DNA of 58,017 bases from NCBI GenBank assembly GCA_024637395.1, contig JAGXFG010000099.1:1-58017 (forward strand). Reading direction: 5' to 3'. Each line of letters begins with the position of its first letter. The first letter of the stretch is position 1. The notes under the pieces are model-generated. The model saw nothing but the letters and a program-made list of their open reading frames with translations, searched no databases and had not been told where the DNA came from. Below, in pieces: positions 39,961 through 48,954 of this stretch. A program made the position numbers and the translations under genes. This DNA comes from Burkholderiaceae bacterium. Its GTDB lineage: Bacteria > Pseudomonadota > Gammaproteobacteria > Burkholderiales > Burkholderiaceae_E.

Positions 39961-40614
39961 ATGACCGTCGAACTACTGGGCGTCTTTGTCACCTTCTTCC
40001 TCGGCGCAGTGCTGGGGCTGGTGACGATCATCAATCCCCCGGCGACACTGCCCTTCTTCACGTCCCTGACCCGCGACCTGGACGATGATCAGACGAGTTC
40101 ACTGGCGCGCCGGGCCAGCATCTACTGCTTCCTGATCGTGGTGGTGAGCCTATTCGCCGGCGGCCTGATCCTGACCGCCTTCGGCATCTCCTACGGAGCG
40201 CTGCGGGTGGCTGGCGGAATAGTCCTGGGCATGCTCGGCCACGGCATGCTCTACGGCAGGGGCGATGCGGTCGAGTCGATGTCACACGGCAACCACCAGA
40301 ACCCGGCGTTCTTCCCGCTGGCGATGCCCGGAATCACCGGACCGGGGACAATCGCAGTGGTGATCGGGCTCTCCACCGAGATCCGCGAGCTCGACGCCTG
40401 GGGCAAGGAAATCACGGCTTACCTGGCGGTGGTCGCCGCCGCCCTGGCGGTCTGCGCCCTCGAATGGGCGCTGCTGCACAGCGCCCGCGCCATTTCCAAG
40501 CGCATGGGAGCTGCCGGCATCGAGGTCCTGACCAGACTGATGGGCTTCCTGCTGATCTGCATCGGCGTGCAGTTCATCGCCTCGGGCATTAGAACCCTGG
40601 TAACCAGCCTCTGA
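39961..40614 (+). CDS. MarC-family integral membrane protein
   Basis: A 217-residue inner-membrane protein with six predicted helices. It has the MarC/UPF0056 pattern: an early INPPATLPFFTSLT, FGISYGALRVAGGIVLGML, the central FFPLAMPGITGPGTIAVVI and the ending RLMGFLLICIGVQFIASGI. The function of the family is not settled; despite the name it has not been shown to export drugs. The ATG at 39961 is used, with GGGAAC upstream. A terminator lies immediately upstream, so expression may depend on read-through from pntAB or on a promoter embedded in the hairpin. Confidence 0.88.
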   Translation: MTVELLGVFVTFFLGAVLGLVTIINPPATLPFFTSLTRDLDDDQTSSLARRASIYCFLIVVVSLFAGGLILTAFGISYGALRVAGGIVLGMLGHGMLYGRGDAVESMSHGNHQNPAFFPLAMPGITGPGTIAVVIGLSTEIRELDAWGKEITAYLAVVAAALAVCALEWALLHSARAISKRMGAAGIEVLTRLMGFLLICIGVQFIASGIRTLVTSL

Positions 40615-40716
40615 GCGCCAGGTCGGCGCGCTGCGCTGACGGCAAGGCGCCAGCGCACTATCATGGTAGCTGGAGCGCCAGGGGGCGCCGCCGGACCAAT
40701 CGAGGGAGCAGAAGTG

Positions 40717-41088
40717 ATGACCGAAATTGAAGTTGTCGACGCCACCAGCGAGGATGGCCTGCGCAAGATCACGCTGTTCGACTACGGACTGCACATCGCG
40801 AGCCCGCTAATTTCCGTGATGATGTTGACGATCATCGCCCTGATCATCAACTACGTAAAACGCGACGATGCCCGGGGAACGGTCTGGGAAAGCCACATGA
40901 ACTGGATGATCAGCACCTGCTGGTGGACGCTGTTCTGGATCATCGTCACGCTCTTGCCCATCGTCCTCCTCAGCGTCGTGACGATGGGCCTGCTCTCGTT
41001 CCTGTTCGTGATCCCGGTGCTCTGGTATCTCTACCGGATGATCAAGGGGCTGCTGCGGGCGCTCGACGGGCGCCCGATGCCCCAATAG
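40717..41088 (+). CDS. DUF4870-like small membrane protein
   Basis: A 123-residue protein with about three membrane segments (PLISVMMLTIIALIINYV, WMISTCWWTLFWIIVTLLPI and SFLFVIPVLWYLYRMIKGL). The sequence KRDDARGTVWESHMNWM between the first two is typical of COG3671/DUF4870 proteins. The ATG at 40717 lies behind GAGGGAGCAGAA; the longer frame from 40663 lacks support. No function is known. It is convergent with the TRAP permease gene. Confidence 0.78.
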   Translation: MTEIEVVDATSEDGLRKITLFDYGLHIASPLISVMMLTIIALIINYVKRDDARGTVWESHMNWMISTCWWTLFWIIVTLLPIVLLSVVTMGLLSFLFVIPVLWYLYRMIKGLLRALDGRPMPQ

Positions 41089-41121
41089 CGCAGCGCGGAA
41101 CCGTTCCTCGGCAGAGGCGGG

Positions 41122-43002
41122 TCACTTGGGATCGACCGGTTGCACTGCGCCCGCGCTTGCCGCCCCGGACGGCCTGAACCAGCGCTGGCTGGCCAGGATC
41201 AAGGCGATCAGCGCCAGGCCGACGACGTCGCTCATCCAGCCCGGCTTGATCAGGACCAACGCTGCGATGATCAGCAGCACCCGCTCCCAGCGACGAGCCG
41301 GGCCGAGAAAGAAGTACTCGTGCAGTCCGCCGGCCAGGCAGATCACGCCGACCGACGCCGTCACTGCTGCCACCGTCACGGTTAAGAAATCGCCCATCAG
41401 CAGCAGCGAGGGCGAGAACACAAACATGAACGGAATGACGTAGCCGGTCAGGCCGAGCTTGACTGCCGCCCAACTGGTTTCCATCAACCTGCCGCTCGAG
41501 ATGCCGTTGGCCGCATAGACCGCGAGCGCCACCGGCGGGGTGATCGACGACAACACGGCGAAATACAGCGCGAACAAGTGCGCTGCCTCCACCTGCACGC
41601 CCAGTTTGACCAGTGCCGGAACCAGCAGCGCGACCTGCACGATGTAAGCCGGCGTCGTCGGCAGGCCCATGCCCAGCAGGATGCCGGCGATCATCGTCAG
41701 GAACAGTGCCAGCAGCAACGAGTTCTGCGACAGGGCCAGCACCACGCCCGTGAAGGCCAGGCCCAGCCCGGTGAGCGTGATGGTCCCGATGACGATGCCG
41801 GCGCAGGCACAGGCCAGCGCCACCACGAGCGTGTTGCGCGCTCCGCCCTCCAGCGCCTCGGAGATCGCACGCCACGTGAACGTCCGGCGCGTGCTGGCGC
41901 GCAGCCAGGTGGTCGGGATGACCGAACCGATGCCGCAGAGCGCCGCAAACGCCGCGCTGCGCCCGATCAGCAGCACCACGATGATCACTACCAGCGGCAG
42001 AAACAGGTGCCCGCGCTCGCTGAGCACCTGACGCATGCGCGGCAGATCGGCCTTGGGCAAGCCCTTGAGTCCGATACGACGCGCCTCGAAATGCACGGCC
42101 ATGAATACGGCCAGGTAATACAGTGCCGCGGGCAGCACGGCGAAGGCCGCCACGGTGAGGTAAGACACGCCCAGGAACTCGGCCATCACGAAGGCCGCGG
42201 CGCCCATGATCGGCGGCATCAGCTGCCCGCCGGTGGACGCCACCGCCTCCACTGCTCCGGCAAATGCCGGCCGGTAGCCGGTGCGCATCATCAACGGGAT
42301 CGTGAAGGTACCGGTCGTCATCACGTTGGCCACCGCGCTGCCCGAGACTGTACCGAACAGGCTGCTGGTGATCACCGCCACCTTGGCCGGTCCGCCGGAG
42401 GTGTGGCCGGCAATCGCGAGCGCGAAGTCCATGAACAACTGCCCTGCCCCACTGCGCTCGACGAACGAGCCGAACAGGATGAAGAGCATGACGTAGGTCG
42501 CCGACACATACAGCGGAATGCCGAAGATGCCCTCGGTGGTCAGGTACAACTGATCGAGCATGATGCCGAAGGACTGGTTCCCCAGCGTCAGCCCGTAAGC
42601 CATGAACACCAGCGCGGTGGCGGGCAGTGCCCAGCCCGTGGCGCGCCGCGTGGCCTCGATGATCATCACGATCAGCGCCCCGCCGAATACGTAGTCGAGC
42701 ACCCTGGGGTCGTCGACGTAGTACATTCGGTTTTGAATGTAGTTCAGGTTGAAGCTCGGATACAGCGCCGCGGCGACCGCCACCAGCAGCAGCAAAACGT
42801 CAAACCAGCCGACGCGTTCAGCGCGCCCGTTGCGCCCTGGCATGATCAGAAACGCCAGCACCAGCGCAAACGCCAGGTGCCCGCCGCGCATCACATAGGC
42901 GTCAGGCGGCCCGACGAAGGCCACGTAGAGGTGGAATATCGACATCACCACCGCTACGGTGGCGGTGATGCGTCGCGTGAGTGTCACGGGAAGCTGAAGC
43001 AT
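41122..43002 (-). CDS. TRAP transporter fused permease (TAXI type)
   Basis: A 626-residue inner-membrane protein that fuses the small DctQ-like and large DctM-like subunits, as in TAXI-type TRAP transporters. The N-terminal quarter holds four helices; the large domain contains SSLFGTVSGSAVANVMTTGT, ASTGGQLMPPIMGAAAFVMA and GMGLPTTPAYIVQVALLVPA, the ion- and substrate-binding hairpins. It uses a cation gradient. The binding protein gene is 82 bases upstream. Linked genes suggest a small carboxylic acid as substrate. Confidence 0.93.
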   Translation of the reverse strand: MLQLPVTLTRRITATVAVVMSIFHLYVAFVGPPDAYVMRGGHLAFALVLAFLIMPGRNGRAERVGWFDVLLLLVAVAAALYPSFNLNYIQNRMYYVDDPRVLDYVFGGALIVMIIEATRRATGWALPATALVFMAYGLTLGNQSFGIMLDQLYLTTEGIFGIPLYVSATYVMLFILFGSFVERSGAGQLFMDFALAIAGHTSGGPAKVAVITSSLFGTVSGSAVANVMTTGTFTIPLMMRTGYRPAFAGAVEAVASTGGQLMPPIMGAAAFVMAEFLGVSYLTVAAFAVLPAALYYLAVFMAVHFEARRIGLKGLPKADLPRMRQVLSERGHLFLPLVVIIVVLLIGRSAAFAALCGIGSVIPTTWLRASTRRTFTWRAISEALEGGARNTLVVALACACAGIVIGTITLTGLGLAFTGVVLALSQNSLLLALFLTMIAGILLGMGLPTTPAYIVQVALLVPALVKLGVQVEAAHLFALYFAVLSSITPPVALAVYAANGISSGRLMETSWAAVKLGLTGYVIPFMFVFSPSLLLMGDFLTVTVAAVTASVGVICLAGGLHEYFFLGPARRWERVLLIIAALVLIKPGWMSDVVGLALIALILASQRWFRPSGAASAGAVQPVDPK

Positions 43003-43084
43003 GGACGCACTCCGGCGCCCACAGGCGCCTCAATCTCAAGGGAGTTTCGCAGCGCGGGCCCTGCGGCCCGCGCTGGAAGGGTCG

Positions 43085-44023
43085 TCAGAGGGCGCCTGCC
43101 TCCTTGTAGAAGCGCACAGCTCCCTTGTGCATCGGCACGCCAATGTCCTCGGCCATCATCTTGGGTGTCGTGCCGGCCATCGCCTTGGCGATCGCGGCAA
43201 GGTCGGCCTTGTTGTCGACCATGCCCTTGAGGACCTTGTAGACCACCGCCTCGTCCAGATCGCAACGCGCAATTACGTGGGTTGCGTAACCGATGGTCTG
43301 CACGTCCTCGGTCTGCTTCGGATAGCTGCCGGCCTTGATGACCAGCTTGGTGTATCCGGGGTTCAGCTTGCGCATGGCCTGGAACTTGTCGTCCCCAATG
43401 CCAACGATCTTGATGTCCCGCGCGGAGGCCAGGTCCATGATCGACGACGCCGGCACGGTGGTCCCGAGCGTGAAGAGATCGGCATTGTTGTCCTTCAGCA
43501 GCGACACGGCGTCGGTGTAGGACACATAGCTGACACGGCTCATGTCGCTATATTTCAGACCGTAGACTTCGAGCGCCTGCTGGCTGATGAATTCCGCCGT
43601 GTTGCCTTTGGGCTGCACGGCAAGGCTCTTGCCCTTCATGTCGGCCAGGGAATTGATGCCCGCATCGGCATTGGCCACGACCTGGAAGTACTGCGGGTAC
43701 AGCGTGGCCACGTTGCAGACGTTGGTGGCCTTTTCGGTGAACGGCGCACGCCCGGCGACACCGTCGACGGTGGAGATCGAGTTGGCGAACCCGAGGTCGG
43801 CCTTGCCAGCCTGCACCGCCTTGACATTGGCGATGCCGGCGCCCGGCAGGACCTGGACCTTCAGGCCGGCCTTGTCGGCGATATTGGCGATGGCACCACC
43901 CAGCGGATACCACGATCCACCTTGCGGGCCCGTCATCAGCTTGACCTGCTGCGCAAATGCGGGGGCAGCCAGAACTCCGGCTAGTGCTGCGGCGAGAACG
44001 GCGGTCTTGAACTTCCTGGTCAT
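43085..44023 (-). CDS. TAXI-family TRAP transporter solute-binding protein
   Basis: A 312-residue periplasmic binding protein. A signal peptide (FKTAVLAAALAGVLAAPAFA) is followed by KLMTGPQGGSWYPLGGAIAN, the family signature, then VLPGAGIANVKAVQAGKADLGFANSI split over two strands and FTLGTTVPASSIMDLA. The ATG at 44023 has AGGAGA at ideal spacing. It supplies the TRAP permease downstream. TAXI proteins have been linked to organic and amino acids such as glutamate or 2-oxoglutarate, but this one cannot be assigned. Confidence 0.92.
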   Translation of the reverse strand: MTRKFKTAVLAAALAGVLAAPAFAQQVKLMTGPQGGSWYPLGGAIANIADKAGLKVQVLPGAGIANVKAVQAGKADLGFANSISTVDGVAGRAPFTEKATNVCNVATLYPQYFQVVANADAGINSLADMKGKSLAVQPKGNTAEFISQQALEVYGLKYSDMSRVSYVSYTDAVSLLKDNNADLFTLGTTVPASSIMDLASARDIKIVGIGDDKFQAMRKLNPGYTKLVIKAGSYPKQTEDVQTIGYATHVIARCDLDEAVVYKVLKGMVDNKADLAAIAKAMAGTTPKMMAEDIGVPMHKGAVRFYKEAGAL

Positions 44024-44152
44024 ACGAGTCTCCTGTTGGTCGAAGGAACAGCTAATCGATGCCACTTGGCTGGGTAGTATGCTAGACGATCATCGTCCCC
44101 AGCGCCAGCAGCGGAACTGTGGCGCCAGCGACTGTCGCTTGCCCGGTCTCAC

Positions 44153-44932
44153 CTAACTGGGGCCGGTTGCCGCGCGATAGCGCCGGGCCAGGTCATCGGC
44201 GCCGCGGGCCAGCAGCCCAACGTCGGAACCGACGGCCACGAACAGGGCCCCGGCGGCGAGCCAACGCTGGATGTCGGCGTCGACTCCGGTAAGTATTCCG
44301 GGTGCCTTGCCGGCCTTGCGGATCCGGCGGATCGCGTCGTCAATGACCGGCTTGACCGCCGGGTTGGCGGTCTCGCCGGGATAGCCCAGCGATGCGTGCA
44401 GGTCTGCCGGCCCGATGAATACCCCGTCGACACCGTCGACCGCGCAGATCTCCTCGATGTTTTCGAGCGCCTCGCTGGTTTCAACCTGCACCAGCAGGCA
44501 CAGTTCCTCCTGGACCCGGCCCGCGTAGTCGCGGATGCGGCCGAAACGGGTCGCCCGGGTGGTGCCGCCGACGCCGCGCACGCCCTGGGGCGGATAGCGC
44601 ATGTAGGACACGGCCAGCTCCGCCTCTTGGGCATTCGAGACGAATGGCACGAGCAGGCTCTGGGCGCCGATGTCGAGCACCCGCTTGATGACCACCATGT
44701 CGTTCCAGGGCACGCGCACGATCGGCGTGCTCGGATAGGCCGCCGCGGCCTGCAACTGCCCCAGCACGCTTTCGAGATCGTTGGGCGCGTGCTCGCAGTC
44801 GAGCAGTATCCAGTCGAGCCCGGCGCCGGCGAGGACCTCGACCGAGTAGTTCGATGCCAGGCTCGACCACAGCCCGATCTGGGGAATTCCGGCACGCAAA
44901 CCGTGCTTGAATGCGTTTCTTGTCAGTTCCAT
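44153..44932 (-). CDS. HpcH/HpaI-family class II aldolase
   Basis: A metal-dependent aldolase of 259 residues. It has GLDWILLDCEHAPNDLES, RVPWNDMVVIKRVLDIGAQ, the metal-ligand strand LLVQVETSEALENIEEI and GPADLHASLGYPGE. Relatives cleave 2-keto-4-hydroxy acids to pyruvate plus an aldehyde (HpcH, GarL, RhmA). The neighbours are all three glycolate dehydrogenase subunits and a TRAP importer, so a substrate that yields pyruvate with glyoxylate or glycolaldehyde is likely, by inference. The ATG at 44932 gives the conserved N-terminus MELTRNAFKHGLRAG. Confidence 0.9.
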   Translation of the reverse strand: MELTRNAFKHGLRAGIPQIGLWSSLASNYSVEVLAGAGLDWILLDCEHAPNDLESVLGQLQAAAAYPSTPIVRVPWNDMVVIKRVLDIGAQSLLVPFVSNAQEAELAVSYMRYPPQGVRGVGGTTRATRFGRIRDYAGRVQEELCLLVQVETSEALENIEEICAVDGVDGVFIGPADLHASLGYPGETANPAVKPVIDDAIRRIRKAGKAPGILTGVDADIQRWLAAGALFVAVGSDVGLLARGADDLARRYRAATGPS

Positions 44933-44972
44933 CGCTGGTCTTGCTCCGTCATTGGTCGTTGGGAATCGGGGT

Positions 44973-46229
44973 TCAGGCCTGGCCGGCGACCTGGCCTTGT
45001 GCCATCGCCGAGTCGAGCCATTCGAGCCAGTGCCGCACCGGCGTGCCGGTTGCCGACTGGAGGTGGGTGATGCAGCCGACATTGGCCGACAATATCAGTT
45101 CCGGAGCGCCAGCCTCCAGCGCCGCGAGCTTGTTCGCGCGCAACTGCTGCGAGATCGCGCCCTGGAACACCGAGTAGGTGCCAGCCGAACCGCAGCACAG
45201 GTGGGCATCAGCCACCGGCTGCACTGCCACCCCCAGCTGCGCGAGCAGTTTCTCGACCGCGCCGCGCACGCGCATACCGTGCTGCAGCGAACACGGCGCG
45301 TGAAAGACGATGCGCGCGTCTGACACCTGCAGCTTGAGCCCGGCGCGCTCCAGTTGTTCCGGGACCCACTGGGCCGGATCACGGCAAAATTCGCTCACCC
45401 GCGCCGCCCGCGCCGCATAGCGCTCGTCGTGGCGCAGCAGGTGGCCATAGTCCTGGACCATCACGCCGCAGCCCGAGGCATTGACCAGGATGGCCTCCAC
45501 GCCCGAGCGCGCTCCCGGCTCGATCAGCGGCCACCACGCGTCGACGTTGCGCCGCATGTCATCGAGGGCGCCGGCCGGATCACCGAGATGCTGGCGGATC
45601 GCCCCGCAGCATCCCGATCTGGCGTCCTGGATTACCTCGACGCCGATGCGATCGAGCACCCGCGCGGTCGCGTAGTCGATCCCGGGAAGCATCGCCGGCT
45701 GGACGCAGCCGTTGAGGATCAGCACCTTGCGCTCGTGCCGGCGAGTCGGCCACTGGCCGGGGTCGCGCCGCTCCGGCACCTTGGCACGCACCGCCGCCGG
45801 CAGCAGCGGACGGACGAACTTGCCCGCGCCCATCGCCACCGCGAACAGCCGTCTGCTGGTCAGGCCCTCGCGCAGCACCCAGCGCAGCGCGCGCTCCGGG
45901 AGCGGCCGCTGCAAGCGGGCATCGACCACCTCGCGACCGATATCGAGCAGACGCCCATAGCGCACGCCCGACGGGCAGGTCGTTTCACAGCTGCGGCAGG
46001 TCAGGCAGCGGTCCAGGTGCAACGCGGTCGTGGCGGTGAACGGTTGCCCTTCGAGCACCTGCTTGATCAGGTAGATCCGGCCGCGGGGGCCGTCGAGCTC
46101 GTCGCCAAGCAGCTGGTAGGTGGGGCAGGTGGCGGTGCAGAAGCCGCAGTGCACACAGCTGCGCAGCACCTCCTCGGCCTCATCTCCGGCAGGCGTTCCG
46201 GCGATCCAGTCGGCGAGGTGAGTTTCCAT
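44973..46229 (-). CDS. glcF: Glycolate dehydrogenase iron-sulfur subunit GlcF
   Basis: Electron-transfer subunit of glycolate dehydrogenase. The 418-residue protein has two 4Fe-4S motifs near the N-terminus (CVHCGFCTATCPTYQLLG and CLTCRSCETTCPSGV), then two CCG-type domains (GCCGAIRQHLGDPAGAL and LCCGSAGTYSVFQ) that probably bind a further cluster. It follows glcE by nine bases and passes electrons from the flavin subunits to the quinone pool. Confidence 0.95.
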   Translation of the reverse strand: METHLADWIAGTPAGDEAEEVLRSCVHCGFCTATCPTYQLLGDELDGPRGRIYLIKQVLEGQPFTATTALHLDRCLTCRSCETTCPSGVRYGRLLDIGREVVDARLQRPLPERALRWVLREGLTSRRLFAVAMGAGKFVRPLLPAAVRAKVPERRDPGQWPTRRHERKVLILNGCVQPAMLPGIDYATARVLDRIGVEVIQDARSGCCGAIRQHLGDPAGALDDMRRNVDAWWPLIEPGARSGVEAILVNASGCGVMVQDYGHLLRHDERYAARAARVSEFCRDPAQWVPEQLERAGLKLQVSDARIVFHAPCSLQHGMRVRGAVEKLLAQLGVAVQPVADAHLCCGSAGTYSVFQGAISQQLRANKLAALEAGAPELILSANVGCITHLQSATGTPVRHWLEWLDSAMAQGQVAGQA

Positions 46230-46238
46230 CGTCGAGTC

Positions 46239-47339
46239 CTAGAGGTCCGGGAACATCCGGCCCGGATTGAGGATTCCAGCCGGGTCGAAACGCGCCTTGA
46301 GGCGCCGATGAATGGCGGCGAGCGGCGCCGGCAACTGTTCGAACACGCCGGCACTGCGCTCCCCGCCCCTGAACGCGGTGGCGTGGCCGCCCGCAGCCCG
46401 GGCCGCCGCCCGGATGTCGCTCTCGGCAACGGTGCTGCGCACCCAGCGCAGCGCCCCGTTCCACTCGATCATGGTCGTTCCCGGCAAACCCAGCGGCGCT
46501 GCGGTATCGGGAACCGCGATCCGCCAGAGCACCCCCGCGCCGCCGAAGAACCCGGTCTGCTGTTCGCGAATCTGCTCCCAGTGGCGCAGCGCTTCGTCAG
46601 ATTCGATCGTGACCGCGCCATGATCGGCGGCGAACCCCCGCGCGGCCTCGGCCACGGCAGCCACCGCACCCGAGATCCGGACCCGCAGCTCACCGTCCGA
46701 CCAACTGGTCGCCGAAACCGGCAACGGACGCGCTGCCCAGCCACTGGTCAGGGCCAGCGCCTCGGCTTCGTCCGCCGCGATCAGCACCGTGGTCTCGGCA
46801 GCAGGAAGCGGCAGCACTTTCAGCGACACCTCGGCGATGACGCCGAGAGTACCGAGCGAACCACAGGTCACCCGGGCGACGTCATAGCCGGCGACATTCT
46901 TCATCACCCGGCCGCCGAATTCGAGCCAGTCGCCGCGACCGTCGAGCAGCGCAGCGCCCAGCACGAAATCGCGCGCCGCCCCCGCCGCCATCCGGCGTGG
47001 TCCTGAAAGTCCGGCAGCGATCGCTCCGCCGATGGTGGCGGCGGCCCCGAACGCCGGGGGCTCGAACGGCAGCATCTGGCCCTTCTCGGCCAGCACGCCG
47101 CGCAGTTCGCCCAGCGGCGTGCCGCAGCGCGCCGTGATCACCAGTTCGGTGGGCTCGTAGCTGACGACGCCACTGTAGCCGCGGGTATCGAGCACCTCGC
47201 CCGCGAGCGCCGAGCCATAAAAGTCCTTGGTGCCGCCGCCGCGCAGGCGCAACGGCGTGCCGCTGGCCCGGGCAGCGCGGATGCGCTCGCGCAGTTCGGC
47301 CAGCTCGGGAGGTGCCTGGCGAATCTGGTCGTTGCTCAT
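46239..47339 (-). CDS. glcE: Glycolate dehydrogenase FAD-binding subunit GlcE
   Basis: Second flavin-type subunit, shorter than GlcD at 366 residues. It has the FAD_binding_4 pattern: PLRLRGGGTKDFYG, GAAATIGGAIAAGLSGPRRM and NVAGYDVARVTCGSLGTLGV. The ATG at 47339 is preferred because the longer frame to 47420 overlaps the end of glcD without support. It starts 13 bases after the glcD stop. All three subunits are needed for activity in E. coli. Confidence 0.94.
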   Translation of the reverse strand: MSNDQIRQAPPELAELRERIRAARASGTPLRLRGGGTKDFYGSALAGEVLDTRGYSGVVSYEPTELVITARCGTPLGELRGVLAEKGQMLPFEPPAFGAAATIGGAIAAGLSGPRRMAAGAARDFVLGAALLDGRGDWLEFGGRVMKNVAGYDVARVTCGSLGTLGVIAEVSLKVLPLPAAETTVLIAADEAEALALTSGWAARPLPVSATSWSDGELRVRISGAVAAVAEAARGFAADHGAVTIESDEALRHWEQIREQQTGFFGGAGVLWRIAVPDTAAPLGLPGTTMIEWNGALRWVRSTVAESDIRAAARAAGGHATAFRGGERSAGVFEQLPAPLAAIHRRLKARFDPAGILNPGRMFPDL

Positions 47340-47352
47340 CGCTGCGGCGCCA

Positions 47353-48861
47353 TCAGAATCGCGGCCCGTCGGCAAAGGCCATCTGACCGGAGCGCAGGCT
47401 GAGCTTGCCGTACTCGACACAGCGCACCAGGGTCGGGATCACCTTGCCGGGATTGAGTAGTCCCGGTTCATCGAACGCCGACTTGACCGCCGCGAACGCG
47501 GTGCATTCCTCGCGCGAGAACTGCACGATCATCGACGCCACCTTCTCGACCCCGACGCCGTGCTCGCCCGTGATGGTGCCGCCAAAGGCGACACACAGCT
47601 CGAGGATCTCGGCGCCAAACGCCTCGGCACGATGCCATTGCTCGAGATCGTTGGCATCGAACAGGATCAGCGGGTGGAGATTGCCGTCGCCGGCGTGGAA
47701 CACATTCATGCAATGCAGGTCGTAGCGGGTCTCCATCGCAGTGATCGCCTCGAGCATCTCGCCGATCCTGCGCCGTGGGATGGTCCCGTCCATGCAGTAG
47801 TAGTCGGGCGAGACCCGGCCCGCGGCCGGAAAGGCGTTCTTGCGCCCGGACCAGAAGAGCTGACGCTCGGCTTCCGAAGCCGAGACCCGGATCGCGGTGA
47901 CGCCACTGGCGCGCAACACCTCCTGCATGCGCTCGATTTCCTCTTCGACTTCGGCGGGCGTGCCGTCGGATTCGGCCAGCAGGATCGCGGCCGCGTCAAC
48001 GTCGTAGCCGGCGTGGACAAACTGTTCGACCGCCACTACCGCCTTGCGGTCCATCATCTCGAGCCCCGCCGGGATGATTCCCGCCGCGATGATGCTGGCG
48101 ACCGCATTGCCGGCCTGGCGGACATCGTCGAACGACGCCATCAGCACACGCGCCAGCACCGGCTTGGGAATCAGCTTGACCGTGACCTCCGTGATCACGC
48201 ACAGCATCCCTTCGGATCCGATCACCAGCGCCAACAGGTCGAGTCCGGGGGAGTCGGGCGCCCCGGAACCGAACTCGACGACCTCGCCGTCGATGGTCAC
48301 CGCGCGGACCCGCAGCACGTTATGGATGGTCAGCCCGTATTTCAGGCAATGCACGCCGCCGGAATTTTCGGCGACGTTGCCGCCGATCGTACAGGCGATC
48401 TGCGACGAGGGATCGGGGGCGTAGTACAGCCCGTGCGGTGCCGCCGCATCCGAAATCGCCGAGTTGCGCACACCGGGTTCGACCCGTGCGGTCCGCGACT
48501 TCGGGTCGAGCGCGAGAATGCGCTTGAACCGAGCCAGCGACAGGACCACTCCCAGGCCATGGGGCATCGCACCGCCCGACAGGCTGGTGCCGGCGCCGCG
48601 CGCCACTACCGGTACATCGAGTTCCCGGCAGGTCCGCAGGATCTCGCATACCTGGGCCTCGGTCTCGGGGATGACGACCACCATCGGCAGTTGTCGGTAG
48701 GCACTCAGCGCATCACACTCGTACGGCCGGGTGTCCTCCACCCGCGAGAGGATCGCACTTTGCGGCACAATCGCCGCAAGCGCCGCGACCACCCGGGCCT
48801 GGCGCCCGGCGTCTGGCGCCGCGGCGGAGTCTGCGAAACGGAATGCCGGTGCGTCGTTCAT
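47353..48861 (-). CDS. glcD: Glycolate dehydrogenase FAD-linked subunit GlcD
   Basis: Main catalytic subunit oxidising glycolate (or D-lactate) to glyoxylate. The 502-residue protein has the VAO-type FAD domain with VPVVARGAGTSLSGGAMPHG, IACTIGGNVAENSGGVHCLK and VIGSEGMLCVITEVTVKLIP, and the C-terminal substrate domain with NVFHAGDGNLHPLILFD and GGTITGEHGVGVEK. The ATG at 48861 gives the usual length; the frame to 49185 runs into the divergent EamA gene. It is the first gene of the glcDEF-aldolase-TRAP operon. No glcC regulator is adjacent. Confidence 0.95.
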   Translation of the reverse strand: MNDAPAFRFADSAAAPDAGRQARVVAALAAIVPQSAILSRVEDTRPYECDALSAYRQLPMVVVIPETEAQVCEILRTCRELDVPVVARGAGTSLSGGAMPHGLGVVLSLARFKRILALDPKSRTARVEPGVRNSAISDAAAPHGLYYAPDPSSQIACTIGGNVAENSGGVHCLKYGLTIHNVLRVRAVTIDGEVVEFGSGAPDSPGLDLLALVIGSEGMLCVITEVTVKLIPKPVLARVLMASFDDVRQAGNAVASIIAAGIIPAGLEMMDRKAVVAVEQFVHAGYDVDAAAILLAESDGTPAEVEEEIERMQEVLRASGVTAIRVSASEAERQLFWSGRKNAFPAAGRVSPDYYCMDGTIPRRRIGEMLEAITAMETRYDLHCMNVFHAGDGNLHPLILFDANDLEQWHRAEAFGAEILELCVAFGGTITGEHGVGVEKVASMIVQFSREECTAFAAVKSAFDEPGLLNPGKVIPTLVRCVEYGKLSLRSGQMAFADGPRF

Positions 48862-48954
48862 CACGCCATCTCTGAAAAGGGAAAACATGCCCCCAGCGGC
48901 AAAGTACAGCCAGATGATACCGACAAAGTCGACCCGCCCGCTCGCGAGACGGTG

